Shown: in pieces, positions 27,657-39,400 of the stretch | Layout: every line of letters begins with the position of its first letter | How positions within the stretch are numbered: the stretch's first letter is position 1 | NCBI GenBank assembly: GCA_025093985.1 | Contig: JACAAK010000002.1 | Span: 2,604,001 to 2,668,000 of the forward strand | DNA length: 64,000 nt | Direction of reading: 5' to 3' | Source: Calvatia gigantea | Taxonomy: Eukaryota > Basidiomycota > Agaricomycetes > Agaricales > Lycoperdaceae | Translations under genes and position numbers: made by a program | The notes under the pieces: model-generated | Database searches by the model: none | Told to the model about the DNA's origin: nothing | The model's input: only the letters and a program-made list of their open reading frames with translations

Positions 27657-28626
27657 TCAACCTCTTCGTAGAGCGTCAAGCCTGGCTTGTAAGGCATCCT
27701 CGTCTGAGATAGTAGCGCCGCCTCCACCACCCGAATTATCGCCTCCTGAACCTCCAGCCACACCTGTTGAAAGCCCACCTTGGTCGCCAAGAGCCACAGG
27801 CTGTCGATCTGCCAGTGATCTAGAAGCTGTTGCGATACCAGTTGGCGCATCCGTGAGCTTAAGCCACAGTCAGAATGCAGGGAATCGAGAGACAGTAAAG
27901 AAATACCTGTTGTGAAAGATCAACACCGATTTCCTCGAGGACTTGTTTGAGAATTTTGTCGCCTTCTTCTTCCTCATCTTCCTCCTCGTCCATGACATCG
28001 TCAACTGCGTCAGACATCATTTCTTCCTTCATGTCCATCATAGAGCTCTCCTTCTCGAACTCGGTCATAATGCGTTGGATTTGGGGCAGATTAAGACCGC
28101 GGTTCATCGAGGCCATTGCCTAAATGGGCACAATGTGAGTCCATGGTGACTTGAGTAGAAAAGGACGTCCGTACACGAGTGGCACCTCGCATAGCGTCAG
28201 CCATTTGCTGGTTACTTCTTAGTGTCTGTATTCGTAGGCCGACTGCCTGGAGCTGAGTCCGCATCTGGTAGAATTTCTGGACGTATCGGCGGGTCCTAAC
28301 AAGGTCCTTGGCCATAACTTTACAAGCATTCTATGAGACGAGGTGGGAGAGATGAGAAAGAGGTTTGGCTGTTAGTTAGGGACATATAAGACAGACCATT
28401 TGTCCAAGTTTCGCGCTATGCTTTATGTCTGCTACCAGTTTCTTTTCGCTGGCCTCAAGCTTGTTGCGCTCGCGGTCGAGCTCGCGCTGTGCCTTTGCGA
28501 GGGCACGCTGATGCTGCCGTAGCCGCTCTGCGGGGGTTACTGTCCGACCAAAGAGGGTCTCCTGTATAGATTGTAAGCGATAATGAGAAGAGAAAAAAGG
28601 AGGCGAATACTCGCGATGATGTTCAT
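27657..28626 (-). CDS. vps2: ESCRT-III subunit Vps2/CHMP2 (Did4)
   Basis: Snf7-family membrane-remodelling protein for multivesicular-body sorting. The start MNIIAETLFGRTVTPAERLR is formed by joining a five-codon first exon to the next. The basic helical core RALAKAQRELDRERNKLEAS and VMAKDLVRTRRYVQKFYQMR follows, then MASMNRGLNLPQIQRIMTEF and an acidic stretch (VMDEEEDEEEEGDKILKQVL). The tail is Gly-rich and ends DEDALQARLDALRRG, a MIM1-type motif for the Vps4 MIT domain. The start codon is 42 bp from that of Cuz1 on the other strand. Confidence 0.95.
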
Positions 28627-28668
28627 GGGGGAAGGAGAGTGGGTGTGATCATTGATGTGACAATCATC
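28627..28668. promoter_or_regulatory. 42-bp spacer between divergent start codons of Vps2 and Cuz1
   Basis: Only 42 bp separate the two start codons, so both 5' leaders must be very short or the transcripts must overlap, with core promoters lying inside the partner gene. Confidence 0.55.
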
Positions 28669-29605
28669 ATGGACAGCTCTCTCCTCGATGTCGGTGCGCA
28701 GTGTTCCCTTGACTCCTGTTCTTACCACGACTTCCTCCCAATTTTCTGCCCAAATTGCTCCAAATACTTTTGCAAGGATCATATCCATTCCGATCTTCAT
28801 CCTTGCACATCACTCTCTTCCGAACCCCACGTTCAGCATGAGAAACTCCAGCGATGTGCACTAGACAACTGCGACAGGCCCAGCCTCGATGCGTATAACC
28901 CGACTGCGGCCGCAGCTTGTCCGAATTGCAACAAATCGTTCTGTGCAGAGTCAGTCGGATCTCCCATGTCGGCTCTTCCGGCCCTCACCTGAATAACAGG
29001 CATCGTCACCCGGTATCTCACAAGTGCATAGCAGCTACCACTCCTGCAAATCCTTTGACCGCAATAAAAAACGAGAAAGCCCGCGCACTACTAGCCAAAA
29101 TGTCCTCTGCCTCTGCCTCTGCCTCGAAGTCGCCACTCAAGAAATATACCAAGCCAACAACAAACCCAACCAAGCTCGCCGCCCATCGTAAAGTTGAGGT
29201 CATGAAGATGCGGCGCAAAGCAGTGCCTCTCGATCCGAAGGACAAAGCGACTTCCCCACCATTGGACGAGAGACTGCACATCAAGGTGCGGCACGGCGAT
29301 AAGGAGAATGTGTTTTGGGTGCGGGAGGTGTGCCTAATCTCGCATTGACATTTACAGTGGCTCAGATAGATTACAGACACTCATTGTTGGCAGGGCTATT
29401 GATCTTATCTGTGATCAGTTTGCTATCTCCTACAACGCTTCCACAGTGCGTGTGCAGATTTGAAATATTATTCAATGCCAACCAACTGGGTCGATAGCCT
29501 GTCCGACTTTTCAAAGACGGAGCCGAAGCACAACTCCAGAATGACAAGCCTCTTTTGGAACAAGTTGATGATGGATCGCCACTTTACATCACCCAGGATG
29601 CGTGA
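28669..29605 (+). CDS. AN1-type zinc-finger protein with C-terminal UBL, Cuz1/ZFAND1-like
   Basis: Proteasome/Cdc48-associated adaptor; Cuz1/ZFAND1 acts in arsenite stress and stress-granule clearance. Two AN1 zinc fingers: CSLDSCSYHDFLPIFCPNC through HSDLHPC, then CALDNCDRPSLDAYNPTAAA through HRHPVSHKC, the second split by one intron. The C-terminal ubiquitin-like part begins HIKVRHGDKENVFWVRE. It continues after an intron with TLIVGRAIDLICDQFAISYN and, after another, with PVRLFKDGAEAQLQNDKPLL, and ends SPLYITQDA at a TGA at 29605. The second and third UBL exons only come into frame when the short introns are removed. Confidence 0.86.
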
Positions 29606-29838
29606 AACATGAGATCCATTGAATCTATACTGTAGTTCGTCAATTAATGTTACTAGAAGAATTCCAATAAACCTTCCAATGCGGGCCATTGCAGATAGAG
29701 CCGCACAATCTGGCAATGTGAGGTATACTAGTCGTAGTCAAAGGAGAAACAAGAAAAAACAGACAAAATTAGCCCGTTCCGTTCACAAACCAGAAAGAAC
29801 ATGCAGGGGAAGAAAGGTACAAGGGATTATGCAGTTGA

Positions 29839-32800
29839 TCATGAAACGAGCGCAGCCAGGCGCCTTAGATGCGAAACATTAAGATAGGCAGGGACGTATG
29901 TCTCCAGCCCTGATACCTCCCGAGGTAGCGGCAGTTCGTAAGGTCCTACTTCCTCCGTCTCTGGTGACAGTAGCAAGTGGTCATTGCGGTCATTAGCTTG
30001 AACCCGTGATGCCACAACTCGCAGAATCTCCGGTGATATCGGGTTCTATTTGTTCTTCAGTATCCGCCCCAGGCATTGTAACATCGTTTCTTACCTCGTA
30101 GTCTGCGACATAATAGTTGGTGCACATTCTCTGAATTTGCATGGGACTGAGCATCCAACAGACATCATAGATAATCTCAATGTCAGCAGCGGTGGCCTGA
30201 AATATCATATTAACCTCCGAATTTAAATAGTGGCCAGCAACCAACCTTCTTCAACTGAAGCAACTTGGTGGCCTGCATCAAGTGCTCCAGCTGTAATGTC
30301 CCCTCCGGCATATCGTGTGATTTACACCATTCCTCTATTCTTGTGATGTTATACTGAATTTGCATAGCTATGTATAGATGGTCAATACGAAGAGCACAGA
30401 CGATCACAACAAGGTACACACCCCGTTTCCATGACGCAAAGTTTCGCCGCATAAGAAGATCATTGAAGCTCGTTACGCCAATCAGTTTCAGCAGTTCTGT
30501 GATGACCTGCTGCACCACGGATTCCTCCATGTAGTAGCTCTTCAAACTCTTCCAAACCTTGTTGAGCAGGTTCAGAATGTCATCCATGCTGTATGCTGGT
30601 TGAGTGTTCGTGTTTAAAAGGCGGTTGAATAACCGTCCCCCTCCATCACTTGTTGTGAAGCCGGGGAGCGATTGGCTTTCAATCAGAGCAGGGATGACCA
30701 TCTTCGACAGTTTCTTCTTCGTCTCCAACATCCAGGTATGATAGATATTGTACTCCAAGCTGTCCAGATCATGCTTGACAACGGATACCAAGCGCTCGTA
30801 GTCCGCCCAGTCAAAGGGTCTCACAGCGTTTTCTTCGCCTGGTCCGATGCCCTGCAGCATATCACTCTCCGCAACACAGATAAATGAAAGCATTTCATGC
30901 ACGTTGGAAAGCCAGAAGATACCCGGAACGATGGCCTCTTCACCTTGGAATGACTGGTGCAAGTCAGTCAGTTTGTCTTGGTCGAATTGTACTCAAGCAC
31001 ATACCATAACATGCGCCTGGATAGTCTGCATGACATTGGCAAGGAATCGCTCACTCTCTGCAATTAAACCATACTTCCACATCTCGTTCGTCACCAAACT
31101 GATCAAGTTGGCGGGGAATAGAATCTCCTTCACGGCGGAAGGGTTTGTCAAGCTCGGCGCGGGGATCTTTAGTCCGCGAACGAGACCGTCCAAGACATCT
31201 TCATCCAGTCTCTTGGCTTCCATCATGAGTCGAATTTTCTCCTCAGCAGGATCTTCATAGTCACGAATACCAGGAAGACCATTGGCGTTGCGGAAGCGCA
31301 TGAAGTTGTCCTCGCCATTAAAGGCAACAGACACGGCACGTGGGTTCGTGGCTTGCGACCTTTTTACGTCGATCAAGACCTCGTCCATTGATGTGCGATT
31401 GTCTTGGGGCACCAAGCCAAACACACCAGCAGAACTATGCCTACGTTGGTGCCGGTTGTTGGCTGCCACAGATCCGTTTGCAGTGGTTCCATTCGGCTCC
31501 GCCATACGTAACGTGGGAGCAAAAGTTGGTGATAGCGGTGGTTGGTCTCCCCTTGATCCCTTTGTAAGGACGTTAAGGGCATTTGCTCGGTTAAGCTGTT
31601 CGCGCAAATTACTGACTTCGTTCTTAAGTGTTGCAATGACTGAACTGTCCTCGTGTGTGCGAGCGGGTGCAGCCTCCAACGCCTTCTGCTGAGCCTCGAT
31701 TTGGGTGGCCTGCCTTGATATCTCATCCGTCAACTTCAAGATGGTCTCCTCCTTTTCCATCAACCGTGACATGACTTCTTCCAACTTCTTCTCGGTCTCA
31801 AGTTTAGCTTGGAGCAATTCCTCCTTGTGTGCCAGTTCGCTTTCTGCTGTATGCAAGTTTGCCAATGCTTGTTTCAGACGAGAGTCCGATTCTTCGTGCC
31901 TGTTCATCCATTGCTGCAGTTGCTGCTTGAGCTCAACAAGCTGCGCCTCGACCTTCTTCTTCTCCTCCGAACGTTGCTGTAAGGATTGGGTGAGCTCGAC
32001 CACCTTATTCTCCAGCCTGTAGGAGATTTCTTGGTACTTCGAGAGAGAGCGGGCCTCTTCTCTAAGAGCTTTGAGCTCACGACGAGCATAACGCCGGCGG
32101 ATGCACGATTGCATATACACAACGTGGCGAACATCGGATTGGTACGAACGACGGGAGGCCCTGAAAGGATAACATAAGTTTATGTCGAACGGGAACGTCA
32201 AATTCATCCTTACACCCCACGCAAAAGGCTTTGTAGCAACGTCGCGGCTTGGTATTTTCGTTCATGAACGAATTGGTGGCGAGCCTGCATGCCGCGAATC
32301 CCTGCAAATGTCTTAGAGTGAGCTTTGCCATGAGGGATAGCAATTCACGTACTGCTCTGGATCAATATGACACTTCGTCGCACACCAAGGAACTGCTTCC
32401 GTTGAGTGGATCCACGGATTGCGGTTTGCAGCCTCCTAGCCGCAACTTCGCGCCGGATACTTTCCGCGAGCCTCCTTGCCGAGATACCACGCCACCAGGT
32501 CTGAATTTTTATGGTGGCCCGGCGTAGTTCTTGATACTTCTTCGTGGCCATACGCCGACGCATGTTCTTTTGTACAACCGTAACCATAGCGTTGAGTCTA
32601 TCAGATCGTAGGGATTCCAGGGCAGCAAGCATGCCAGCTCGGAAGAAGATCTTGGTCAGACCACTTTGATACATGTCGGCATCCGCGATTGTCTTGTCAA
32701 GGATCGTGGAACAAAGTTTCCGAAGGTCCATGGACTGGATCATAGGTTGCCACTCAGAAGATGATACAAGCATGTAATATCTAACGTTGCGTCAGCCTGC

Positions 32801-35485
32801 TGTCCTCGCCACAAATACATGTGTCCACTTACCGCTCAGCGAATTCTTCGTACGTCCAACGCGTGGGATAACCAGCACAGCTGATTCGAATGGTTTCCAA
32901 AACACCACAGGCTCTCAATTGTCCAAGAACTTGTTGAGGTTGGAACTCCCAAGGCCTCTTTGCCTCGTTGGGCTTGATGCAGCGGATATAGTGTACATTG
33001 GTCACTTTAAGTGTTTCCATTAGTGTAATCAAGGAAGCCTTGAAGATTGATCCCTGAGTAGGTTTCTTAGCAGCAGCAAGGCCACCGCGTTTTACTCCGC
33101 CTGAAGCTGTGCTAGTGCTCGATGTACTCTGCGCAACAAAGGATTGACGACCAGGATCAGGAATGACAGATGAACGGCGGGATCCACCGCTGCCAGAATC
33201 TGAACCAGGGCCTGTAGGAGTGCTTCCGCCTTCGGTCGCTTTGACAGAATTAAGAGCGGTATCAAGAACTTCCTTCAAGAAGGGGTTCTTCGACGCAGCA
33301 AGGAGGGCCATATGTTCATCGGGAACGGTATCGCGATTCTTCTCCAAGAAGCCTTCAACTTCGTATGTGACATCCAATGCGTAGTGAGCGATGGTGAACG
33401 AAGTATTACCGAAACGCGGCTTCTTGTAAACGTTCTTGAAGTCAGTCTTTCCCAAGATCTGTGCGTTCAACTTCTGGAGGAATGAAGCATCGGTACCAGC
33501 GGGCAAACGCGACTCTTCATCGAGGAGAGATAGGACGCCAAGCTTGCCTTCGATAACATCGATGCAAGGCTGGTTATCAGAGAAATCGATGAAAGTCCAG
33601 TTGATTTCTTCCTTAATGTATTCTTCCTGTTCAAGTTTGAAGACATGGGAGTTGAACTGGAAGGAATGAGTAAATGAAAGACATGTTAGATGAAAAGTTA
33701 GCACCTCTTGTTGCAGCTTTTCATTTGCATAGTTGATGCTGAATTGCTCAAACGAGTTCTATATAGAGGTCAGTGTGCGTAACATGGTCCAAGATAACCG
33801 CAGACCTTTTGAAAGTGCTCGAAGCCGTAGATATCCAAAACACCGATGAACATTTCAGCTCGTTCCGCCGCGTCGCCATTCTCTCCAGCTAGACTTTCGT
33901 TCACAATAGCCACCAGCCACTCAAACATACATGCATAGATGAACTTGGCGACGGAATCACGAACGACAGTCGCCTGGGTCGCATTCAAGGCAGTTACAAT
34001 CTTCTCAGATCGCGTGATAATTTGCTTCTTAATTGTCCACTTCTTGAAGTCCGCGAGCGTAACGCCCAGGAAGCGTGTGGCGAGTTGCAACGAGGGGTCG
34101 TTATCTTCGATGTTGCACTCGTTTCGCGTAGGCGTGATTTTGATATTGCCAAGATGAAGCAGGGAAGCCAAGAGACGAAAGACGGCCCACTGTTTCTCCA
34201 CTGAAATGCCAACCGTTGATAGGGCCAGCTGCGTTGCCCTGAATTCCTCAGCATCATCGACCCCAGCAATCGGCGTTGATAACGGGCCCCCTTGCTTGAG
34301 GTAATGGAATTTGGTGATGTCCGTATCTAGCCCTAAATCTTTTCGTTCTTTTGACGGTGCGCCGGCGCATAGCTGATAGAAGATATGGTAATTCCTTTCC
34401 GTCAAAGGCTGAAAAACCACCCGCGAGCGTTCGAGGAGATAAGTGCGAATACGAGCACCAACGATTTCTTGTTTCCCGTCAAAGAGAATCTATGGACCTA
34501 AATGAGGACAAGGCATTGATGGATATAAATTGGTTGATCGAACCTGTATGTACTTTCCGAAACGGGAGGAGTTGTCATTACGCGTCGTCTTCGCATTTCC
34601 AAAAGCTTCAAGGATTGGGTTAGTTGCGAGAATCTGCTTCTCAATTTCGCTAGACTCATCCAAGCTAAATTTGGATTTTGACTTGGAATTTGAGTCTGGT
34701 GGGTTCACGGAAGCAAGGTAACGCATGATGAACTTTGCCTGTAGCGGCGTTAATCGCTCTGATGCAACCGACATGAGCTATAAAACCGACCGATTCTGTC
34801 TTCCCAGCACCACTGCGTCGGGTGAGAAACGAGAAGATCAAGCGGCACAGAGATGAGAGTTAACGCACCTTTCTCCGGATACGATGATGGTTTGGCCCAT
34901 CCCCTCCTTGCGCATAGCGGTATAGGCATCCTCGGCGATGGCGAACAGATGTGGCTCCAGCTCCCCTCTTCTTCGGCCACTATAGGCTTGTATGATCTCA
35001 GGACCGTACAGTGTGACACGTTGGAAGGGGTTGACGGCTATTAGGACGATGCCACTGTATGTATAGATACTGTGTTGTGCATAACGATTGCGGATAGTGT
35101 GAAGAACTGGTGGCCGTCAGGGGGGTTCATGACTACAAACCAAACAGTTCAGCTCACCAGATGGTTCGTTAAGATGGGATAGTGTGGCCAAATCGTCGGC
35201 AGTTTCTAACAAGGGTGGATTCCGTAGTGGTGGAAGGCCTTCTTTACCGTCCTTGATCTCCTTCCCAGTCGTGTTAATCGTGATTTCCTAATATTTTTGG
35301 GGATGAGATTCTGGAGGATGTTCTGGAAATGAAAATGGAAGAACCTTGCCGCGTTCATCTACAAAAACAAGCTTGATGGTGTCGTCGGCACCTTTGGTGA
35401 CTGAGACTACCTCAGCGGATAGCCAGGCCTGTTCTTTGTCTTCGAACCAGACACGGGTGCCCTTGCTGTAGATGTTCTCCGCCAT
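29839..35485 (-). CDS. Class V myosin heavy chain (Myo2/MyoE type)
   Basis: Actin motor that carries secretory vesicles and organelles to sites of polarised growth. The start [20 protein letters not shown] opens the SH3-like N-domain. The motor contains the P-loop [10 protein letters not shown] followed by [25 protein letters not shown] and the actin-binding [22 protein letters not shown] motifs follow ([14 protein letters not shown], [20 protein letters not shown]), then a coiled coil at about 31.6-32.1 kb ([20 protein letters not shown]). The C-terminal DIL/globular cargo domain includes [20 protein letters not shown] and [20 protein letters not shown]. The last exon gives [20 protein letters not shown] and ends ALVS. 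Two introns flank the P-loop codons (about 34800-34870). A 13-nt C tract (mRNA sense) lies 8 nt upstream of the ATG. Confidence 0.96.
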
Positions 35486-36461
35486 GGTGTCGTGGGGGGG
35501 GGGGGGTGGGGGGCGTGCAGGTGCCCTGGCGAAAAAAAATGAGGATGGTTGGGGGGTGTGTGGTGAAAGGATGTTGATGTGTGTTGTTGTCGGGTAACGA
35601 TCAATGACAGTCAAAACAGGCATACATCCAGCAGCCTGTTATACTCAGTAGGGGTTACAGGACAAATGTATTCTCTGAATTCAAATATTGCATAGTCTGT
35701 TGTTAATCCATAGAAAGTGCTCCTCATCTCAAATTTCTTCCATGTTCTCTCATATTCTCCCCCCCTATCCGCGCAACGGTGCCTTTACATGAATACTCTA
35801 GGTATCCCTCGACCTTCGTCTGAGCCGATGGGCCCCGGGGAAGCAAGACGGTAATGAAAGCTTTCTACCAACCCGCTCTATGTCTGGGTATGCAACGGAC
35901 TCTTTGCTACTTAACTAGGACCACGAGTTAAGGTTAGTAGACAGGATCTGCAGAAAATTTGCGACGTCCTCCATGCCTCGAAGTGGATGCCATCAGATGG
36001 ATGTACAGGTCTTGACACGAAGGCGTTCGACTCCTGTACTTGTGCTGTACCATTGCTTTTGGATAAGCTAAACTAACCACAAAGCGCCAAATTTCGTGCA
36101 AATTTCAACATGACACAGAAGGCGCAAGAACTCCAAATCTAGCTTACGCGTAACACGAGTGACTCGGTTTTTTTTGTTTTGTTTTGTATTTGCAGAACTG
36201 GGTCTGTTGGCGGGAGAGCCAATTAGCTCGACGTTTATTTAGTACATCTCTGTGGCTGAGGCAGCTGAATCTGACACTGATAGAGAGGTGGGGGGTGATG
36301 CGGTGATGTTGTGTAATTAAGCAGTTGGGTGTGGGAATATATGGACGTGTTTGCGCATCCAACTCTTTGTAGGTTGTCGGATACGGCTGTGGGTGTTGTA
36401 TATTAGCCTTTCCCTGCCTCTCAGAAGGTTTCCTCCCGTCTAACTCCCTCTCTTATTCCCC
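35486..36461. promoter_or_regulatory. Head-to-head intergenic region of myosin V and formin
   Basis: 976 bp without a supported gene. It holds a plus-strand G tract (35494-35513, one T interruption) in the myosin leader, a T-rich tract at about 36168-36188, and a CT-rich leader before the formin ATG at 36462. Minus-strand open frames here (for example 36144-36362) are short and low-complexity. Confidence 0.5.
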
Positions 36462-39400
36462 ATGGACACAATCTTTGGACGCAAGAAGTCTCGCCCAAGA
36501 CAGTCCTCCGTTTCTGGTCAGGACCTCAGTGAAAGATCAGTTCCATATGACCAGCTGGCTGCACCCCCTCGTTCTCCTCTACCCGTTACTTCTACGAATC
36601 AAGGAATCAAAGGAATATCTGCCCCACACACAAATCCATCTCTTACAGATGCTGGTACCGAACTCAACTTCTTCTCGATGCAGAAGCAAAAACGGGACAG
36701 AGAACGCCTTTACGACCAGTACACTCCCAACCGACGGCCAAACTCCTCCGCCAATTCCACCTCATCCACTAGCAGATTCATCTACACTATATGAAGAATC
36801 CAACACCCCTACCCCTGTCTCCCGCTATGTCCGGACACAAGCTGGTAGGACTCATCGCAGTGAATCGTCCTTCTCGGGAAATGGTTCTGGCAACACAGAG
36901 TCCGGGCAGTACCAATCTGTCAATGATGCCCCAAGTACTCCTTCTCGACCGTCATCAGGAATGACTACAAAATCCGATAACAACCGCAATTCCCGCTATG
37001 CCGCTTCCCTTTCTTCCGAAGGAGGGTCACACCACTCAACTCTTTCCAACTTATACCACCGACACTATAGCACCAACGAAGCATTCTACTTTCCCCGACC
37101 AGACACCGATGCTGAGATCGAGGCATTGTTCGAAAATGTTAGACGCACAAGAGACTTCCCAAACTTGCCTCGCGACTTGACAATTGATCAAAAATGGCAT
37201 CTCGTATACAATGATGAGCACATCCGATGGGATAAGGAGAGACAGAAAGAGGAGCAGTCGAAGAGGTACAAAGAATCCGGTGCTGTTATACCAGATTCTC
37301 CCGAGTGGTATCTAAAGAAGTTTGTGGACAAGACGATTACAGCGAAGCAAGTCCAGGGCCTCGGCGTCTCGTTACGAAGTAATGAAATGAGGTACATGCC
37401 AGTGTATCCCTTTGCGACCCAAGGCTAACTGACTGGCTTTAGCTGGGTCAAGTCCTTTGTGGCAATGCAAGGCGCTTCTGCTCTTGCGCAGACACTCGCG
37501 CAAATCAGTCGGAAAGGAGCAGCCAGACGCGAGACTGACATCAACCTAGAATACGAGATTGTCAAAGTCCTGCGAAATTTGTTCAACAATTCAGTAAGTT
37601 CAACGAAATTGAAATTTCGTATTTGCCCTAAAACCGCATACCCCAGTTTGCCGCAAACGAAGCGTTATCACACTCTCAAATAGTCACCCAAATCGCGTCC
37701 TCGCTCAACACACCTCATATACCTTCCCGCAAGTGCATCCTCGAGATCCTTCTTCTGTTCATATACATCGACGGATTGCCGCTCGTCATATCTGCCCTCG
37801 AAGCTCTCAGTCAAGCAAACAATGAGGGAACCGGATGCTATGACTATTGGTTCAAGTCCTTGCAATCATCTCTCTCAGGGCGAGGGAAAATGGGCAGCTT
37901 GGTGGGCGCGAGTGACGATGTGAAGAGGGCGGGCATTGAAAGTTCACTGAACGATTACACTGTAAGTCTGAGATTTATCACGACGTCTGGCCTCAACATT
38001 CAAAATCAATATAGATCTCCAATTTCTTCCTCATCACTTCCATACTCAGATACATAGATGACCTGGACCTGCGACTACACCATAGGGCTCAGATGGAAGC
38101 GGCGGGCCTCGGGAACATCCTCGATCTCTGCGAGAGATTCGGTGTCCCGGATGTTAATAAACAAGTGGAGATGCTGCGAAATGTGCTTGCGGAGGACGAA
38201 CAGCAGTTGCGAGAACGCCTCGACCAGCAGATTCTGGGTAGTCTCACCGACCCACAGGACGTCTACAATGCGATCTCCACCAGAATTAAGGATACCAAGG
38301 CCAAAGATCACTTCCTGTCAATGATGCAGCACTTACTTCTCATTCGGGAGGAGGGCCAGGCTATGATTCATTACTACCAGTTCCTGGATTCACTTGTCAC
38401 GGACGTGGTGATGGACAAAAAGCTCCTTGGTGCAGAACAACGATTCGGTCATTCCGTGGAACGAATTATAGCGCAGTTCAACGAAGCGGATCGTTTACAA
38501 GTGGTAGAACTTGAGGCAGCCGAAGCTAAAGCCTTGGCAGTGCGGCTTAAGTTAGAAAAGGAGGTATTGGAGGATGAGGTTGCGCAGGGACAGGAGGGCC
38601 TTGTTGGGAACCTCAAAATTCAATTAGTACAGACGGAAGAAAAACTGAAGAACTCGCGAGAAACTGCCTCAAGATTACAGGGTCAACTGGAGACTCAGAA
38701 GACTGGGTATGAGGAACGGATCGCTCAATTGGAGGCACAAATCATGGAGTTGTTCAGGATGTTGAAAGAGGTCGGGTTTGAGGCCATTATCGACCGTGGG
38801 ACAACGGACCAAAAGACCTTCATTCACACTTTAGAGAAAACCTTCCAGAGACATCGTACCATCAGCATTCTGGAAGGACGTTCTCGGAAAAAGAAGTCTG
38901 GAGCGAACGGATCAAATGAGGACGACGAAGAAGAGGAAGAAGACCTGGATGCCACTCCCGGAAGAACAAGTCTGCGTAGGTCACGGCCGCCGGGAAGTAT
39001 GGGCAAGCGCAACCCGTCTAAGGGTACGCAGCAGATGAAGAAAATTATTGATGAAAATGGGAGAGTGTCGCAGTTTATGGACGCAGAAGAAGCAGATGCA
39101 CAGGAACAAATCCAACAACAAATGGTTGCTGGTGCCAAGATGGTGCGTTACGAGCCTTTTGTCCTCAGATGAACATTAACACTGGGTTTAGTACTCTCCA
39201 CAAGTGGGTGCGATCAACGGCGCAAGAAGTATCAGGGGTTCCCCACGTCGTACTGAAAGGCCTATTCTTGAAACTCCTTCCAAAGCACCCACTCTTCTAC
39301 CTCCTGGATCTGAAGGCGCTGGTGCAAACGGTACTGACGGCTCCTCTTCTCCAGGACCCCATGATGATGACAGCGATGTCCCGCAATCTAATAAGAGTAG

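Noticed and set aside
31282..31692. 136-codon plus-strand frame inside myosin V
   Set aside because: Antisense to the well-supported coiled-coil/tail coding sequence of the myosin.
35494..35513. G-quadruplex-like tract as a regulatory element
   Set aside because: It is a homopolymer with one T interruption; no spaced G-tract pattern beyond the run supports a specific call.
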